64,000 nucleotides of DNA from Balanoglossus misakiensis (taxonomy: Eukaryota > Hemichordata), in assembly GCA_040954595.2 (NCBI GenBank), contig CM082597.2, positions 8,990,001 through 9,054,000 on the forward strand. Direction: 5' to 3'. Below the pieces are notes generated by a model. It was not told the DNA's origin. It did not search any database and worked only from the letters and a program-made list of their open reading frames with translations. Made by a program: the position numbers and the translations under genes. Each line of letters starts with the position of its first letter. Within the stretch, counting starts at the first letter, position 1. Shown one piece after another: positions 35,901 to 45,893 of this stretch.

Positions 35901-36870
35901 GGTTAATGTTGACGCAAAGGTTGACCCCACCAAACACTCAAAATTAATGGGCAGAACACTGTCCACTATGGCCTGGTTACTGTGTGCTCTGGTTAATGTT
36001 GACGCAAAGGTTGACCCCACCAAACACTCAAAATTAATGGGCAGAACACTGTCCACTACGGCCTGGTTACTGTGTGCTCTGGTTAATGTTGACGCAAAGG
36101 TTGACCCCACCAAACACTCAAAATTAATGGGCAGAACACTGTCCACTACGGCCTGGTTACTGTGTGCTCTGGTTAATGTTGACGCAAAGGTTGACCCCAC
36201 CAAACACTCAAAATTAATGGGCAGAACACTGTCCACTATGGCCTGGTTACTGTGTGCTCTGGTTAATGTTGACGCAAAGGTTGACCCCACCAAACACTCA
36301 AAATTAATGGGCAGCACACTGTCCACTATGGCCTGGTTACTGTGTGCTCTGGTTAATGTTGACGCAAAGGTTGACCCCACCAAACACTCAAAATTAATGG
36401 GCAGAACACTGTCCACTATGGCCTGGTTACTGTGTGCTCTGGTTAATGTTGACGCAAAGGTTGACCCCACCAAACACTCAAAATTAATGGGCAGCACACT
36501 GTCCACTATGGCCTGGTTACTGTGTGCTCTGGTTAATGTTGACGCAAAGGTTGACCCCACCAAACACTCAAAATTAATGGGCAGAACACTGTCCACTACG
36601 GCCTGGTTACTGTGTGCTCTGGTTAATGTTGACGCAAAGGTTGACCCCCACCAAACACTCAAAATTAATGGGCACGATACTGGCCACTCTGGCCTAGTTA
36701 ATGTTGACGCAAAGGTTGACCCCACCAAACACTCAAAATTAATGGGCACGATACTGGCCACTCTGGCCTAGTTAATGTTGACGCAAAGGTTGACCCCACC
36801 AAACACTCAAAATTAATGGGCACGATACTGGCCACTCTGGCCTGGTTACTGTGTGCTCTGGTTAATGTTA
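32935..36870. repeat. 3.9-kb minisatellite of 90-bp (A) and 74/75-bp (B) units, open on both strands
   Basis: The A unit (90 bp = 30 codons) contains GTTGACGCAAAGGTTGACCC, 'caccaaacactcaaaattaatgggcag', 'acactgtccactacggcctgg' and TTACTGTGTGCTCTGGTTAAT. B lacks the ~16-bp TTACTGTGTGCTCT-type segment. A-runs of ~13-14 units (33901-35080 and 35391-36640) alternate with B clusters (33005-33170, 33460-33580, 33790-33910, 35080-35390, 36640-36850). Because 90 is divisible by 3, long frames stay open on both strands: minus 33747-35204 and 35289-36761, plus 33940-35214 and 35407-36771. No splice or domain evidence supports translation. Confidence 0.92.
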
Positions 36871-37098
36871 ATGGTAGGTCGTTGCTGTCTCATTTCAGGG
36901 ATTTGTGGACTAAATGTCAATCTTTGTACTATTCGTACATGAAACTTTTCTTTCAAATACAACTTACAGACCAACATAGACAGTCATGCTTATATAAGTA
37001 TGACTATCTATTAAAGTAACATTCATATCATGATTGTTGGTTTACACTGTGTTTTCAAAGTAATTGTTGCAGTAAACCAATTGCCTTGCTTGGAAATA
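36871..37098. repeat. Fragment related to the palindrome at 41013-41247, joined to the minisatellite
   Basis: GGTAGGTCGTTGCTGTCTCATTTCAGGGATTTGTGGA (36873-36909) matches 41155-41190 (TAGGTCGTGGCTGTCTAATT..). It begins exactly where the last A-type unit ends. Confidence 0.6.
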
Positions 37099-37102
37099 TT
37101 AA

Positions 37103-37209
37103 AAGGGAAGTCCTGTCCAGCTGATTTATGCATAATTTCTACACAATGTTTTTTTCTGAAAGAATGACCTCAAAGCTACCCAATTATGTAGCTGAACCGG
37201 ACTTCCCCT
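37103..37209. mobile_element. TTAA-flanked TIR element, family (d), 107 bp
   Basis: AAGGGAAGTCCTGTCCAGCT / AGCTGAACCGGACTTCCCCT ends, with TTAA at 37099-37102 and 37210-37213. A partial relative lies at 40760-40842 ('tgacctcaaagctac', 'ccggacatcccctttaa'). Confidence 0.75.
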
Positions 37210-37213
37210 TTAA

Positions 37214-37506
37214 ATGCTACCAGTGAGCTTGTTTGTCTTTGTAAATACACTCAAGTATTAATCCCCTTTTTCTCAGAATTCAATGCATCTTCATGCCATG
37301 AGGTGAGAGGACACTTTTGTTAGCAGGAGGGAAACAAATCCAAAATAAATAATAACAGTGCAAAGTTGGTCTGCTGACTTTCTCCACATTTCATTATTGA
37401 ATTACGGCAAAAGTATGAAATCCAATTATGAAATTCAGCTTTTTGTCCACTTTTTGTTGCTGCAAATTCATTGCGGTATAAAGGTCAATAATATGACAAA
37501 TCTTGG
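37214..37506. other. Unannotated stretch
   Basis: No exon-like feature recognised. If the minus-strand mosaic gene continues, this belongs to its next intron. Confidence 0.35.
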
Positions 37507-37510
37507 TTAA

Positions 37511-37695
37511 AAGTATACAGTCACCTTCAATACACATTCCCATATATGGCTGAATGGCGTATTTGAGCATTCTAAAGAACATATGGTGGCGCCTGTTTTC
37601 CACGTGTGCCACCAAATGAAAATCTGTGATTGGCTAGATTTCAATTTTCCATGGTAACTATATATAGCTAATTTTCCATGGGTGATCATATACCT
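37511..37695. mobile_element. TTAA-flanked TIR element, family (e)
   Basis: Ends AAGTATACAGTCACC / GGTGATCATATACCT, TTAA at 37507-37510 and 37696-37699. The interior holds 'catatatggctgaatggcg' and 'aacatatggtggcgcc'. A related copy in opposite orientation starts after TTAA at 52814-52817 and runs to about 52990; 9768-9826 has a fragment. Confidence 0.75.
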
Positions 37696-37724
37696 TTAAC
37701 TCTATAGTTTAACATGATACTTAC

Positions 37725-37910
37725 GAACACATGATTGGTTAAAAGTGTAGACATCATACATTGAGAGACCAGTTTCTCCAGGTGGCAGATAGAATCCACC
37801 TGTGCCGTTATTTGCATATAAGAGATAGCCTTCTTCACAGGAACATTGAAAACCACCTGCAGTGTTTTTACAAAGTTGATCACAAGAATGTGAAGCACAT
37901 TCATTTATAT
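37725..37910 (-). CDS. Calcium-binding EGF-like domain exon with long C5-C6 loop
   Basis: 186-bp exon, acceptor TTCTTTGTAG, donor GTAAGT, phase 1 on both sides. Begins with the calcium-binding EGF consensus (D)INEC, then CDQLCKNTAGGFQCSCEEGY, followed by an unusually long segment before the last cysteine (NGTGGFYLPPGETG ... YTFNQSCV). Potential N-glycosylation sites NGT and NQS. This is the most 3' exon I can identify; since it ends in a good donor in phase 1, the gene must continue toward lower coordinates, possibly across the minisatellite. Confidence 0.85.
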
Positions 37911-38431
37911 CTACAAAGAAGGAACATGGATTGGATTAAAACAATGTACGTTCAGTAAAATTGAAAGTATTGTCATTTCTTTTAATCGTGAATTTTGGGA
38001 TTATCTTGTGTACGTACAAGATGAATCTGTGATAAAATAAAGGCGTCACCTTGCTTGCTTTTGAAATACAAGGCCATTAATTTAGTTGATAATAGAAGAA
38101 ACCTGCTTACTCAGCATGGTTCACCAATGGTTTGTCTATGGACAAAAACCTTAAAGAAATTTATCTCAAAATAGAGCATTGTAATCACACAATTTTATTT
38201 GACCAATGAATTTATATTTACTAGACTGAGCTATGTGTAAAATTTCGTGAAAATGACAATAGTAGAAGTTTGTTTTCTAGCAATTATCAATGTAATCCTA
38301 TGAGAAAAAGACACCTGAGATTAAAAGGTCATTCCAAAAATTTATCCGGAATTCTGAAATAAGTTCGGAATGTGTTAAATGTGAAAATAGTGACTTGAAG
38401 TTATGTTGCAAGTGACTTGTTTATGTCTCAC

Positions 38432-38560
38432 CTTTGCATGCTGTTCCATTCACATCTGGTTCAAATTCCACCAAACATGCACACTGATAGTCACCATCTC
38501 TATTTTCACAGACTTGATTGATTCCACACCGTGCCACCAATGTACTACATTCATTAATAT
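38432..38560 (-). CDS. EGF-like domain exon
   Basis: 129-bp phase 1-1 exon. Acceptor CATTTCAG, donor GTGAGA. Reads (D)INECSTLVARCGINQVC then ENRDGDYQCACLVEFEPDVN and GTACK, six cysteines in EGF spacing with the DINEC calcium-binding start. A family (g) MITE (38640-38850) lies just upstream in the intron. Confidence 0.88.
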
Positions 38561-39037
38561 CTGAAATGTTATTCATCAAGATATGATCAAAATCCCACAG
38601 GTCCGCTGGTAAATTCAGACCAACAAGTTTAGCTGGGAACCACCAGACCAACAGGAAATTTTCACAAACAAATTTTCGCGAACTATGCAAGAGCCAAAAA
38701 AAAAAGACATTTTTGCGTAAAAAACTATTTTCAGTGATAACAATGTAGTGAAATACGAGAACATGAAAATTAATCGTCTCATAACAGTTTCTGCTTTTGA
38801 TATCGCAAAAAATTTCTTTGTCGCGAAAATTTCCTGTTTTACAGTAATCAATGAAAAATAAAATTACGAAAATCATGAAATTTCTGACAGCCATAGATTT
38901 GCATGGCATGAACTGTATGTCCTATCAGCATGTAGTTTAGGTGACATTTATGATAAATAGTCAAATTACTGGAGTGATCGATTACGGTACCTCATAAGCA
39001 GACAACCACATGAAGACCAATCTTGATGTGAACTTAC

Positions 39038-39220
39038 CAATGCATGATGGTATTGCACTATTCCACTGTAAATCGGATTGACAAGTCAGGTAATCAGCAC
39101 CATTTAATTCATAGCCAGCATTACAATAGAATGTGATGTTACTGCCCATATAATATGGTCCACTATCAGGGACAGCTTGTAGATGTGGGTCTGTTATGAG
39201 TATATCACTGCAGTTCAATC
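39038..39220 (-). CDS. Sushi/CCP domain 3 exon
   Basis: 183-bp phase 1-1 exon, acceptor TTACTTGCAG, donor GTAAGT. Four sushi cysteines: NCSDILI..., then YYMGSNITFYCNAGYELNG, LTCQSDLQWNSAIPSC. Contains the usual G-x-x-C-x-x-G-Y and W-x-x-x-x-P-x-C landmarks. Potential N-glycosylation at NIT and NCS. Confidence 0.9.
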
Positions 39221-39530
39221 CTGCAAGTAAAAAAAATAAAACACTATGTGGATGCAGACTTGATTGTGGTATATATATTGGGTATCTGTATTCTGTCACA
39301 ACTTTAACATTTTCACCCCAAGTTCCCACTATAAAAGTCCAGATACCATTGACTCCTTTTTTTCAATTATCGACTAAATTCATGACTCTGTATTTCAAAA
39401 ACAAGCGTGGTGACCCCTATATTTTATCACAAATTTTCATTATACATACATAGGATAATCCAAAAATTAACAATTAAAAGAAATGACCATATTTTCAATT
39501 TTACTGAATGTACATCCTTAAATGACTTAC

Positions 39531-39713
39531 GTTGACAGTATCCTGGATCTCCAATCCATGATCCATCTTCACCACATGTAGAGACAGTGTAGCCAGTCAG
39601 ACTGTAGCCAGATGGACATGAGTAGGCAACGGTTGTTCCAAAAATCAATGAATCACCATTAACAATTTCATATGATAAGTAGTTGTCTACATTCGGTGGT
39701 GGACACTCGCGAG
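39531..39713 (-). CDS. Sushi/CCP domain 2 exon
   Basis: 183-bp phase 1-1 exon, acceptor CCAAACAG, donor GTAAGT. Reads ECPPPNVDNYLSYEIVNG ... TTVAYSCPSGYSLTGYTVST, C..DGSWIGDPGYCQ: complete four-cysteine CCP module with conserved W and GY. Confidence 0.9.
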
Positions 39714-40014
39714 CTGTTTGGATAAGATGAACAGATAACATTACAAGTATGTTAATACTAGGAAAATGGTTTAAAGGGACATGTAGCAGTAACCCTCACA
39801 ATCCTGCATATTTTCAAGTTACCAGTGTCTGGTTTAACATTCAGTGTGTAATGTCCCAATTAGACACCCATGTGGAATGTAGCAACCAGCACAAAGTGCC
39901 CCATCATAACGCTATGGAGAGAATTTCAACTTGAGTCAGTGATTTTTATGAAAACATGACAGTGAACACCCTGTGTTATACTTTGTTTTCAAAACGACTC
40001 ATCACACACTTTAA

Positions 40015-40314
40015 AGCCTCTAGAGCTGCCAAATTTCACAATTTTTTTCTTTTCCACAGTAAAACCTTTCAAATCTATGGTGATGCATACCACGATAGCT
40101 AGCTGCATACTGTTTGTATGGAGGCTGATTTTAATAAAATGGGTACGGCACCTGTTTAATACATTGCACGTTTAAATTGCAACATACAGCCACAATCAGG
40201 CATTGATGACATGTTCTTGTATCCCTATCAGTAAGCTTAATTATTTCAATGTACCAATCTACGTCGGAAAATAAAATCTGAAAATAAATGCAAAAAGTGG
40301 CAGCTCTAGTGGCT
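40015..40314. mobile_element. TTAA-flanked TIR element, family (f), 300 bp
   Basis: Ends AGCCTCTAGAGCTGCCA / TGGCAGCTCTAGTGGCT, flanked by TTAA at 40011-40014 and 40315-40318, inside an intron of the mosaic gene. Confidence 0.8.
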
Positions 40315-40417
40315 TTAAAGCACTGAAAGGTTCAGAGGACTAACATTTTTCTGAAAATCCGTCTCCTAAGTGTGCACTACAATGGCAGTTTAATTGTTTT
40401 CAAAAATATCAACTTAC

Positions 40418-40597
40418 GCTCGCATTGGGGCACAAGTGGACCCCAGACACCATCTGCTTGGCATTCCAATGAAGACACATTATTTATAAACTGATAGCCC
40501 TCAATGCATTGATAATAAGCAATGCCACCATACACTGTACTGGTAACATTGGTAAGAATTCCATTGCTGCACTCAGGGGGTCCACCACATGTTATTC
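40418..40597 (-). CDS. Sushi/CCP domain 1 exon
   Basis: 180-bp phase 1-1 exon, acceptor TTTATTTTTTAG, donor GTAAGT. Reads ITCGGPPECSNGILTNVTST ... IAYYQCIEGYQFIN, LECQADGVWGPLVPQC. The CCP pattern is clear. Potential N-glycosylation at NVT and NVS. Confidence 0.9.
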
Positions 40598-40888
40598 CTA
40601 AAAAATAAACAACAAATTAGTGTCATTCAAGTTGTTGCTAACAATAGATTCAAGAGACAAATTAAGTCTCTCTCATCACTGCACTTTTTTCATTAATTAT
40701 CTTGGATACAAGACACCAGGCTAGGCATATTTGCATAGCTGGTACGACTTATACACGGCGAAAATGTTTTTTTTTCCTGAAAGAGTGACCTCAAAGCTAC
40801 AAAATTATGTAGATATCAGCTAGACCGGACATCCCCTTTAACTACTGGATAACCGTCCGAGCATTGGAATGAGACAGAGACATCATAC

Positions 40889-40942
40889 CTTCTATCTCTG
40901 TACTGGTCACCACGCCCTCACTAATCACAATTTCGGGACAGT
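40889..40942 (-). CDS. Short linker exon between CUB3 and CCP1
   Basis: 54-bp phase 1-1 exon, acceptor GTTCTGACAG, donor GTATGA. Reads (D)CPEIVISEGVVTSTEIE. Phase-compatible with both neighbours (CUB3 ends G|, CCP1 starts |GA). One cysteine, no domain recognised. Small size makes it less certain than the others. Confidence 0.6.
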
Positions 40943-41012
40943 CTGTCAGAACAAGGATCACAATGATAAGAATGCATGCAGACAAATACTTAAACTCATA
41001 AATGTCAGTTGT

Positions 41013-41247
41013 TTTAAAGTGAAGGGGTCGTCGCAATGCGTTTGTTTATAAACATTACAATTCATCCACAAATCCCTCAAATAAGATAATTCTTAGAATG
41101 AACGAAGCAGCTGACAGTATCCTAGACTGTCCATGACAGCAACTGAAGATCCTAGTAGGTCGTGGCTGTCTAATTTCAGGGATTTGTGGATGAATTGCAA
41201 TGTTTATAAACAAACAAACGCAGTGCGACGACCCCATCACTTTATTG
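41013..41247. repeat. Palindromic element
   Basis: AAAGTGAAGGGGTCGTCGCA at 41016-41035 pairs with TGCGACGACCCC at 41225-41236. The arms continue through 'cgtttgtttataaacatt' and 'ttcatccacaaatccct'. A half copy sits at 36873-36940. Confidence 0.8.
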
Positions 41248-41462
41248 AGTGTGATACAAGAGTGTTGCCATTCCTGTCAATGGTCCAAAATTGCATTGCA
41301 ATTGTAAGAAATTACTGTCTCTGTTTTTCCAGCTCTTTGAAGTTTCGTAAAAATTCAAAAACATTTGCACCTTTCAATTAATGACTCTAAATCACAAGGA
41401 ATAAAGGGAGAGTGTGTTTCTAAGAATTCTGTAACAACTTTTTCTGAAATGTTAGTAAGTTA

Positions 41463-41672
41463 CTGTAAAACTCTTTATTTTCGCGAGCAAGAGATTTTCG
41501 CGAAATACGCGAGAGCCAAAATAGCGTGAAAATAAAAAGTTGCGTAATTTTTTTGAAGATAAAGATGCAATGAATGAAATAAGAGAACGCGAAAATTAAT
41601 ACTGGCGAAACAGTGGCCTCTCTCGATGTCGCGAAAAATTTCAACTCGTGAAAATAAAGTGTTTTACAGTAT
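41463..41672. mobile_element. Family (g) CGCG palindromic MITE
   Basis: Starts TACTGTAAAACTCTTTATTT and ends with the reverse complement (AAAATAAAGTGTTTTACAGTA). It lies directly against the 3' splice region of the CUB3 exon (41679), only a few bases from its donor. Confidence 0.8.
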
Positions 41673-41678
41673 GTGTAC

Positions 41679-41862
41679 CTGGTGAAAATGAAGCCCTGAA
41701 TCCTTTAGCTGGTCGTGTTCTACTACTCCTGAACACAACCGAAAAGTGTCCAATGTCTGTACGGCAATCGGGTGGTGGCACAGTGCCATCAATGACTCCA
41801 TCAGAATTGCCACTCCATGGACCAATAATGACATCATCATCACTCTCAGTACCATTGTATAC
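41679..41862 (-). CDS. CUB domain 3, second half
   Basis: 184-bp exon, phase 0 in, phase 1 out. Acceptor TTTCTGAAG, donor GTACAC. Reads VYNGTESDDDVIIGPWSGNS, then VPPPDCRTDIGHFSVVFRSS and a GFRASFSPG end: CUB motifs (VY-G, C..., VxFxS, GFxAxF). Immediately followed in the intron by a family (g) MITE. Confidence 0.88.
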
Positions 41863-41902
41863 CTTCAGAAACAAAGACAAATTAAGCATGCATTGTAAAT
41901 AC

Positions 41903-42350
41903 CGTAAAACGGGAAATCTTCACAACAGGAAATTTTCGCGATATCAAAGGTGGCTACTGTTACGCGACAATTAATTTTCACATTGGCATATTTTACTGCA
42001 TTGTTATCTCTGAAGCATTTTAAGCGACTTTTTATTTTCATATTTTTTGGCTCTCACATAGTTTACGAAAATTTATCGTTCACGAAAATTTTATAGTATT
42101 CAATCCTTGTTGCATTTCCTGCTGTAACAGCTACTCAACATACTGTAAAATGGGAAATGTTCGCAAACAATAAATTTTCGCGATCTACGTGAGAGCCATC
42201 AAAACATGAAAATAAAAAGTTGCGTAAAAATGTTTTTCGGGGATAATGATGCAGTGAAATACAAGAACGTGAAAAGTTATTGTTGCATAACACTTGCCTC
42301 TTTTGATAACGCGAAAATTTCATGTTGCAAAAGTATCCCGTTTTACAGTA
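41903..42350. mobile_element. Two family (g) MITEs in the CUB3 intron
   Basis: 41903-42100 (ACCGTAAAACGGGAAATCTT start) and 42142-42350 (TACTGTAAAATGGGAAATGT to TCCCGTTTTACAGTA). Both are palindromic with CGCGA motifs. Confidence 0.75.
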
Positions 42351-42515
42351 TATATGTGATTAATTAAATTTCCAAATTGTGTTCCAAAGTTGTATAGTTT
42401 GAAGTAATGTCTGCCAAAATTGTCAAACTAAAATCACTGCAAAATAATATGACAAATTTTTTAATATGACAAATATTTTTAACATGGCTGACTCATGATC
42501 ATACCTGATACTCAC

Positions 42516-42700
42516 AATGATGTAATCAACATCTGTGTTCCTCTCTAATCCAAAGTTCTCATCAAAGATAAGAGTTAATGGTCTTCCAGTTGGTTCCTTG
42601 ATTAACCAGCTACACATAACATCATCAGGGTAAGTGCTAACATCATACCCTGGTGACTGAATCGTGCCAAAACTACGCAGAATTTCAATTCCCTGGCAAC
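42516..42700 (-). CDS. CUB domain 3, first half
   Basis: 185-bp exon, phase 1 in, phase 0 out; acceptor TTTCTTTAAAG, donor GTGAGT. Reads CQGIEILRSFGTIQSPGYDV, YPDDVMCSWLIKEPTGRPLT, LIFDENFGLERNTDVDYI. Joins in frame to the next exon as DYII-VYNG. Conserved C, SPGY, CxW and acidic D/E positions typical of CUB calcium sites are present. Confidence 0.9.
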
Positions 42701-42938
42701 CTTTAAAGAAACAAGTGACCTATCGGTCAAAAGAGCTCTGCTGACTTTAACAGTGAAACCTATAGCTGGGCAATGATATGAATACCCTAGGTTTTAATCA
42801 TAACAATTGTATTCTATTAAACAAAACCAAACATAGACATCACAAGTATTTAATATCCACATTCAGCCTGATTCATTGTGCTAAAGAAAGAAAGAATTTA
42901 TTCCTAAAGAACAACATCAAAAGGAAGTACCAAGGTAC

Positions 42939-43460
42939 TAATTTGCATATTCATGACCCGATCAAAATTCCAATAAAACAAAATCAGGTAGGGGCACCAT
43001 AACACACATTCTACCAAATTTCAGCTCCATCGTACATGTAGTTAGGGAGAAGAAGATTTTTTACCAAAAATTATATTTTTAGATCTAATTTGCATATTCA
43101 TGACCCGATCATATCCAAATTTATGAAATCAGGTAGGGGCACCATAACACACATTCCTGCCAAATTTCAGCTCCATCGTACATGTAGTTAGGGAGAAGAA
43201 AATGTTTGACCAACATTCTATTTTTAGATCTAATTTGCATATTTATGACCCCATCAAATCCAAATTTACAAAATCAGGTAGGGGCACCATAACACACATT
43301 CCTACCAAATTATAGCTAAATATGCAATGTCGGTTTAACGAAGAAGATTGAAATACCGAAAGTTGACGGACGACGGACAACGGACGCCGGACGACAGACG
43401 GACACTTATCAACCTACTGCTACAGCTTGGCTGACACAAGTGACAGCCAAGCTAAAAATA
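42939..43460. repeat. ~122-bp tandem repeat ending in a GGAC-rich tail
   Basis: Three units of 'taatttgcatattcatgacccgatcaaa..aaatcaggtaggggcaccataacacacattc..ccaaatttcagctccatcgtacatgtagttagggagaagaa' at about 42939, 43083 and 43219, followed by 'gacggacgacggacaacggacgccggacgacagacgg' and AGCTTGGCTGAC / AGCCAAGCT. Likely a dispersed element. Confidence 0.7.
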
Positions 43461-43503
43461 CCAAACAAGGAATAATGAATTCAATCCACAGGTTTGGTGT
43501 AAT

Positions 43504-43760
43504 CCTGGCTGCCTTTTATTTTGTGCTAGGGGATCAAATCACATAATAATTGCCTTCTGGATAAAAAGTCGTACGCGACAGAAGAAATGACTGTTAACTG
43601 TATATGACTTCCTTAGGTCAAACCTTTCTGTCGTTATACATGTAGTTATCAAATTAAACTCATTTAACTTTTTTCACATTTTGTTATTTTTTCTGTTAAA
43701 AAGTTCCATAATGACCCAGTATCAGATTAGCTTATATTATAAACTTCCAGAAAGAATGGC
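43504..43760 (+). repeat. Third copy of part of the 12.5-23 kb duplicated segment
   Basis: Matches 14085-14335 and 20580-20830 ('ggctgcctt...ttttgtgctaggggatcaaatcaca', 'gacttccttaggtcaaac', 'tttgttattttttctgttaaaaagttc'). It stops where the Harbinger-like insertion site lies in copy B. Confidence 0.7.
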
Positions 43761-43835
43761 AAAAGAAGATAGATCTGTGATCCTTACAATTCTTACTGGG
43801 TTGAAATTCTTTGGGAATGATTTTAAGTGATTTAA

Positions 43836-44184
43836 AGGGACAAAGTTTCTCTCACTCGCTGCCCTTTTTCCATTAACTATGTTTGATACAAGACACTGTT
43901 TATGTTATTCTACATGTGGATATATAGTGAATCAACATTCAACCACGCACAACTTCCATCCCGTTTGTAGGATATGAGAGTAAAAATATTGCCAAAATGA
44001 ATAAACGGTAGAGACCAATTATTCATTTTGGCGAGTTTTTTCACTCTTGTGTCTACAAGTGGGATGGAAGTTGTTTGTGGTCAAACGTTGTTTCAATATA
44101 TATCCACATGTAGAATAACATAAACGCTGTATTGTATCATCATAATTCCTGGAAAAAGGGTAGCGAGAGAGAGTGTTTGTCCCT
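43836..44184. mobile_element. Family (a) TTAA palindrome
   Basis: AGGGACAAAGTTTCTCTCAC to GAGTGTTTGTCCCT, flanked by TTAA at 43832-43835 and 44185-44188; arms contain 'tgatacaagacac', 'tccacatgtagaataac' and 'attcattttggcgag'. Confidence 0.85.
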
Positions 44185-44269
44185 TTAAAACATTGTTCTC
44201 TTGCATCATGAATCCTTGATTGCCTCTTCATTCAAACAACGTCTTGATCAATTTGAATGCGTTACCTAC

Positions 44270-44452
44270 CTGCCCAGTAATGTACATGAAAACCTCTCAT
44301 TGTAACTGCATCATCACTCTTAATGTCAACTCTCATCATACTTTTGGAAGATATGATGACATTGGGTAACTCCATCCCAGAAAATAAAGCAAGTCTGAGG
44401 GCAGGATTCAGTTCAGCGCCATCGTATACAGACACTTGATCAGCCCCATCTT
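44270..44452 (-). CDS. CUB domain 2, second half
   Basis: 183-bp exon, phase 1-1, acceptor TTTGCAACAG, donor GTAGGT. Reads DGADQVSVYDGAELNPALRL, ALFSGMELPNVIISSKSMMR, VDIKSDDAVTMRGFHVHYWA, the normal C-terminal half of a CUB domain. Lies between two family (a) palindromes. Confidence 0.88.
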
Positions 44453-44586
44453 CTGTTGCAAAGGAGATAAACGGAAAAGATATAAAAAATAGCATCAAAG
44501 ACACTTTGCTCCCATTTGATATGTACATTTAAATGTGACATACCGTACAATCATAGTGATCACAATTTCCTACACAAAACCATTAA

Positions 44587-44866
44587 GGGGCAAAGTCTCT
44601 CTCTCTCTCGCTGCCCTTTTTCCATTAATTATCGTTTGATTATCGTTTATGTTATTCTAGATGTGGATATATAGTGAATCAACATTCCATCCCGCTTCAT
44701 TTTGGGCGAGATTTTTACTCTCATATCCTAAAAATGGGATGGAAGGTGTGTGTGGTCGAATGTTGATTCACTATATATCCTCATGTAGAATAACATAAAC
44801 GGTGTCTTGTATCAAACATAATTAATGGGAAAAGGGCAGCGAGAGAGAGAGACTTCGTCCCTATAA
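44587..44866. mobile_element. Family (a) TTAA palindrome, partly decayed
   Basis: Left TTAA at 44583-44586 then GGGGCAAAGTCTCTC; right end GAGACTTCGTCCCTATAA (TTAA mutated). The left arm lacks part of the central sequence. Confidence 0.75.
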
Positions 44867-45179
44867 GGACACCTTTAGCATTGATGAGGTAATATAAGAA
44901 TACATCTGATAAAGAATATTTTCACATCCCAATAAACCAAAATCCAAAACAACTGGAAGAGCCGTTTCTGACATAAGTGGACTTTTGGACCAAAAATGTC
45001 TAAAACTACCCACCCCCCTGTTTATGTACACCATAATAACAAATATTGTAGGTCCTTGTAAACCAAATTTTAAGAAATCGGAAAAGTGACTACTGAGAAT
45101 TGACCAGAAATGACAAAAATAAAATGTATTTTTAAAAATATAATTACTAATTTTTGTCATGCTGTAAAACAACTCACAC

Positions 45180-45356
45180 GATTAATTGCATCTGAATCCA
45201 CTACCTGTAAAGTGACAACAAATTCTGTTGTGAATGATGCCAGCTGTCAGTTACAATCTTCATTGTTGAGATAATTCTTGCCTTCAAAATATTCTGTACT
45301 GCTGAGATTCTGTTTATATGACTGTGCTATGAAATTCCCACCACACAAAGAATACA
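45180..45356 (-). pseudogene. CUB domain 2, first half, with in-frame TGA
   Basis: Acceptor TTCTTTCTTTCAG, phase 1 in. Reads YSLCGGNFIAQSYKQNLSST, EYFEGKNYLNNEDCN, then TGA, then QLASFTTEFVVTLQVVDSDA. In CUB domains the C-x-W pattern places tryptophan exactly at the TGA, so TGG to TGA is the obvious change. For a phase-1 exit the donor must be GTGTGAG after AAT C, weaker than usual; a better-looking GTGAGT two bases on would break the frame. Splitting position matches CUB homology with the next exon (44452). An allele, sequencing error or true pseudogene cannot be told apart here. Confidence 0.75.
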
Positions 45357-45691
45357 CTGAAAGAAAGAAGAAGTCATCTTAACAGAAACACTTCACAAAC
45401 AGGACATCAGCAAGATCACAGTCGAGGTAGGGCAAATATTGCCTACATGTGCAATCTATAATGTTATACCAGGTTCACGTAGGGTAAAATTCGAAACGTT
45501 TCAGAGACACTATTTGCCTAAGGTAAACACAGAGCATTAATGCTTTTAGTTGCCTTGTGTCCACACATGCAAAGTTTATGTGTAGTTCGCGAAAATTTGT
45601 GTCCACACATGCAAAGTTTATGTGTAGTTCGCGAAAATTTATCGTTTGCGAAAATTTCCAGTTTTACATTATGTATAAAACTTGGTATTAC
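45357..45691. other. Intron with repeat fragments
   Basis: 45470-45585 is the second copy of the 3490-3870 repeat. 45558-45640 is a 42-bp unit (TGTCCACACATGCAAAGTTT, 'atgtgtagttcgcgaaaatt') twice in tandem, fused to the end of a family (g) MITE (to 45672). Confidence 0.65.
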
Positions 45692-45893
45692 CTGCTTGCC
45701 AAGATGCTTCAAAGCCAGTAGCAGTATGCGAACTATCTGAGAGAAATTTCACCAACATTGCATTACCACTGCTAATAACTTCATCAGGCTGGTCCGGTCC
45801 ACTGTATGTGGCAAGAACTTTGGATGGGTCAAACACAGACACCTCGACAATGACAACAGTATCATGATAAAGTTCAGTGTCAAAATGTAGAAA
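45692..45893 (-). CDS. CUB domain 1, second half
   Basis: 202-bp exon, phase 0 in, phase 1 out; acceptor TTCTTTTCAG, donor GTAATA. Reads FLHFDTELYHDTVVIVEVSV, FDPSKVLATYSGPDQPDEVI, then a GNAMLVKFLSDSSHTATGFE ASW end: CUB landmarks FD.E, YSG, F.SD, GF.ASW. No phase-0 donor is found in the matching upstream exon. Confidence 0.88.

Noticed and set aside
33747-36771. Four open frames of 424-490 codons on both strands
   Set aside because: They translate the 90-bp tandem repeat; openness follows from a unit length divisible by 3. No splice sites, domain or start context support a protein.
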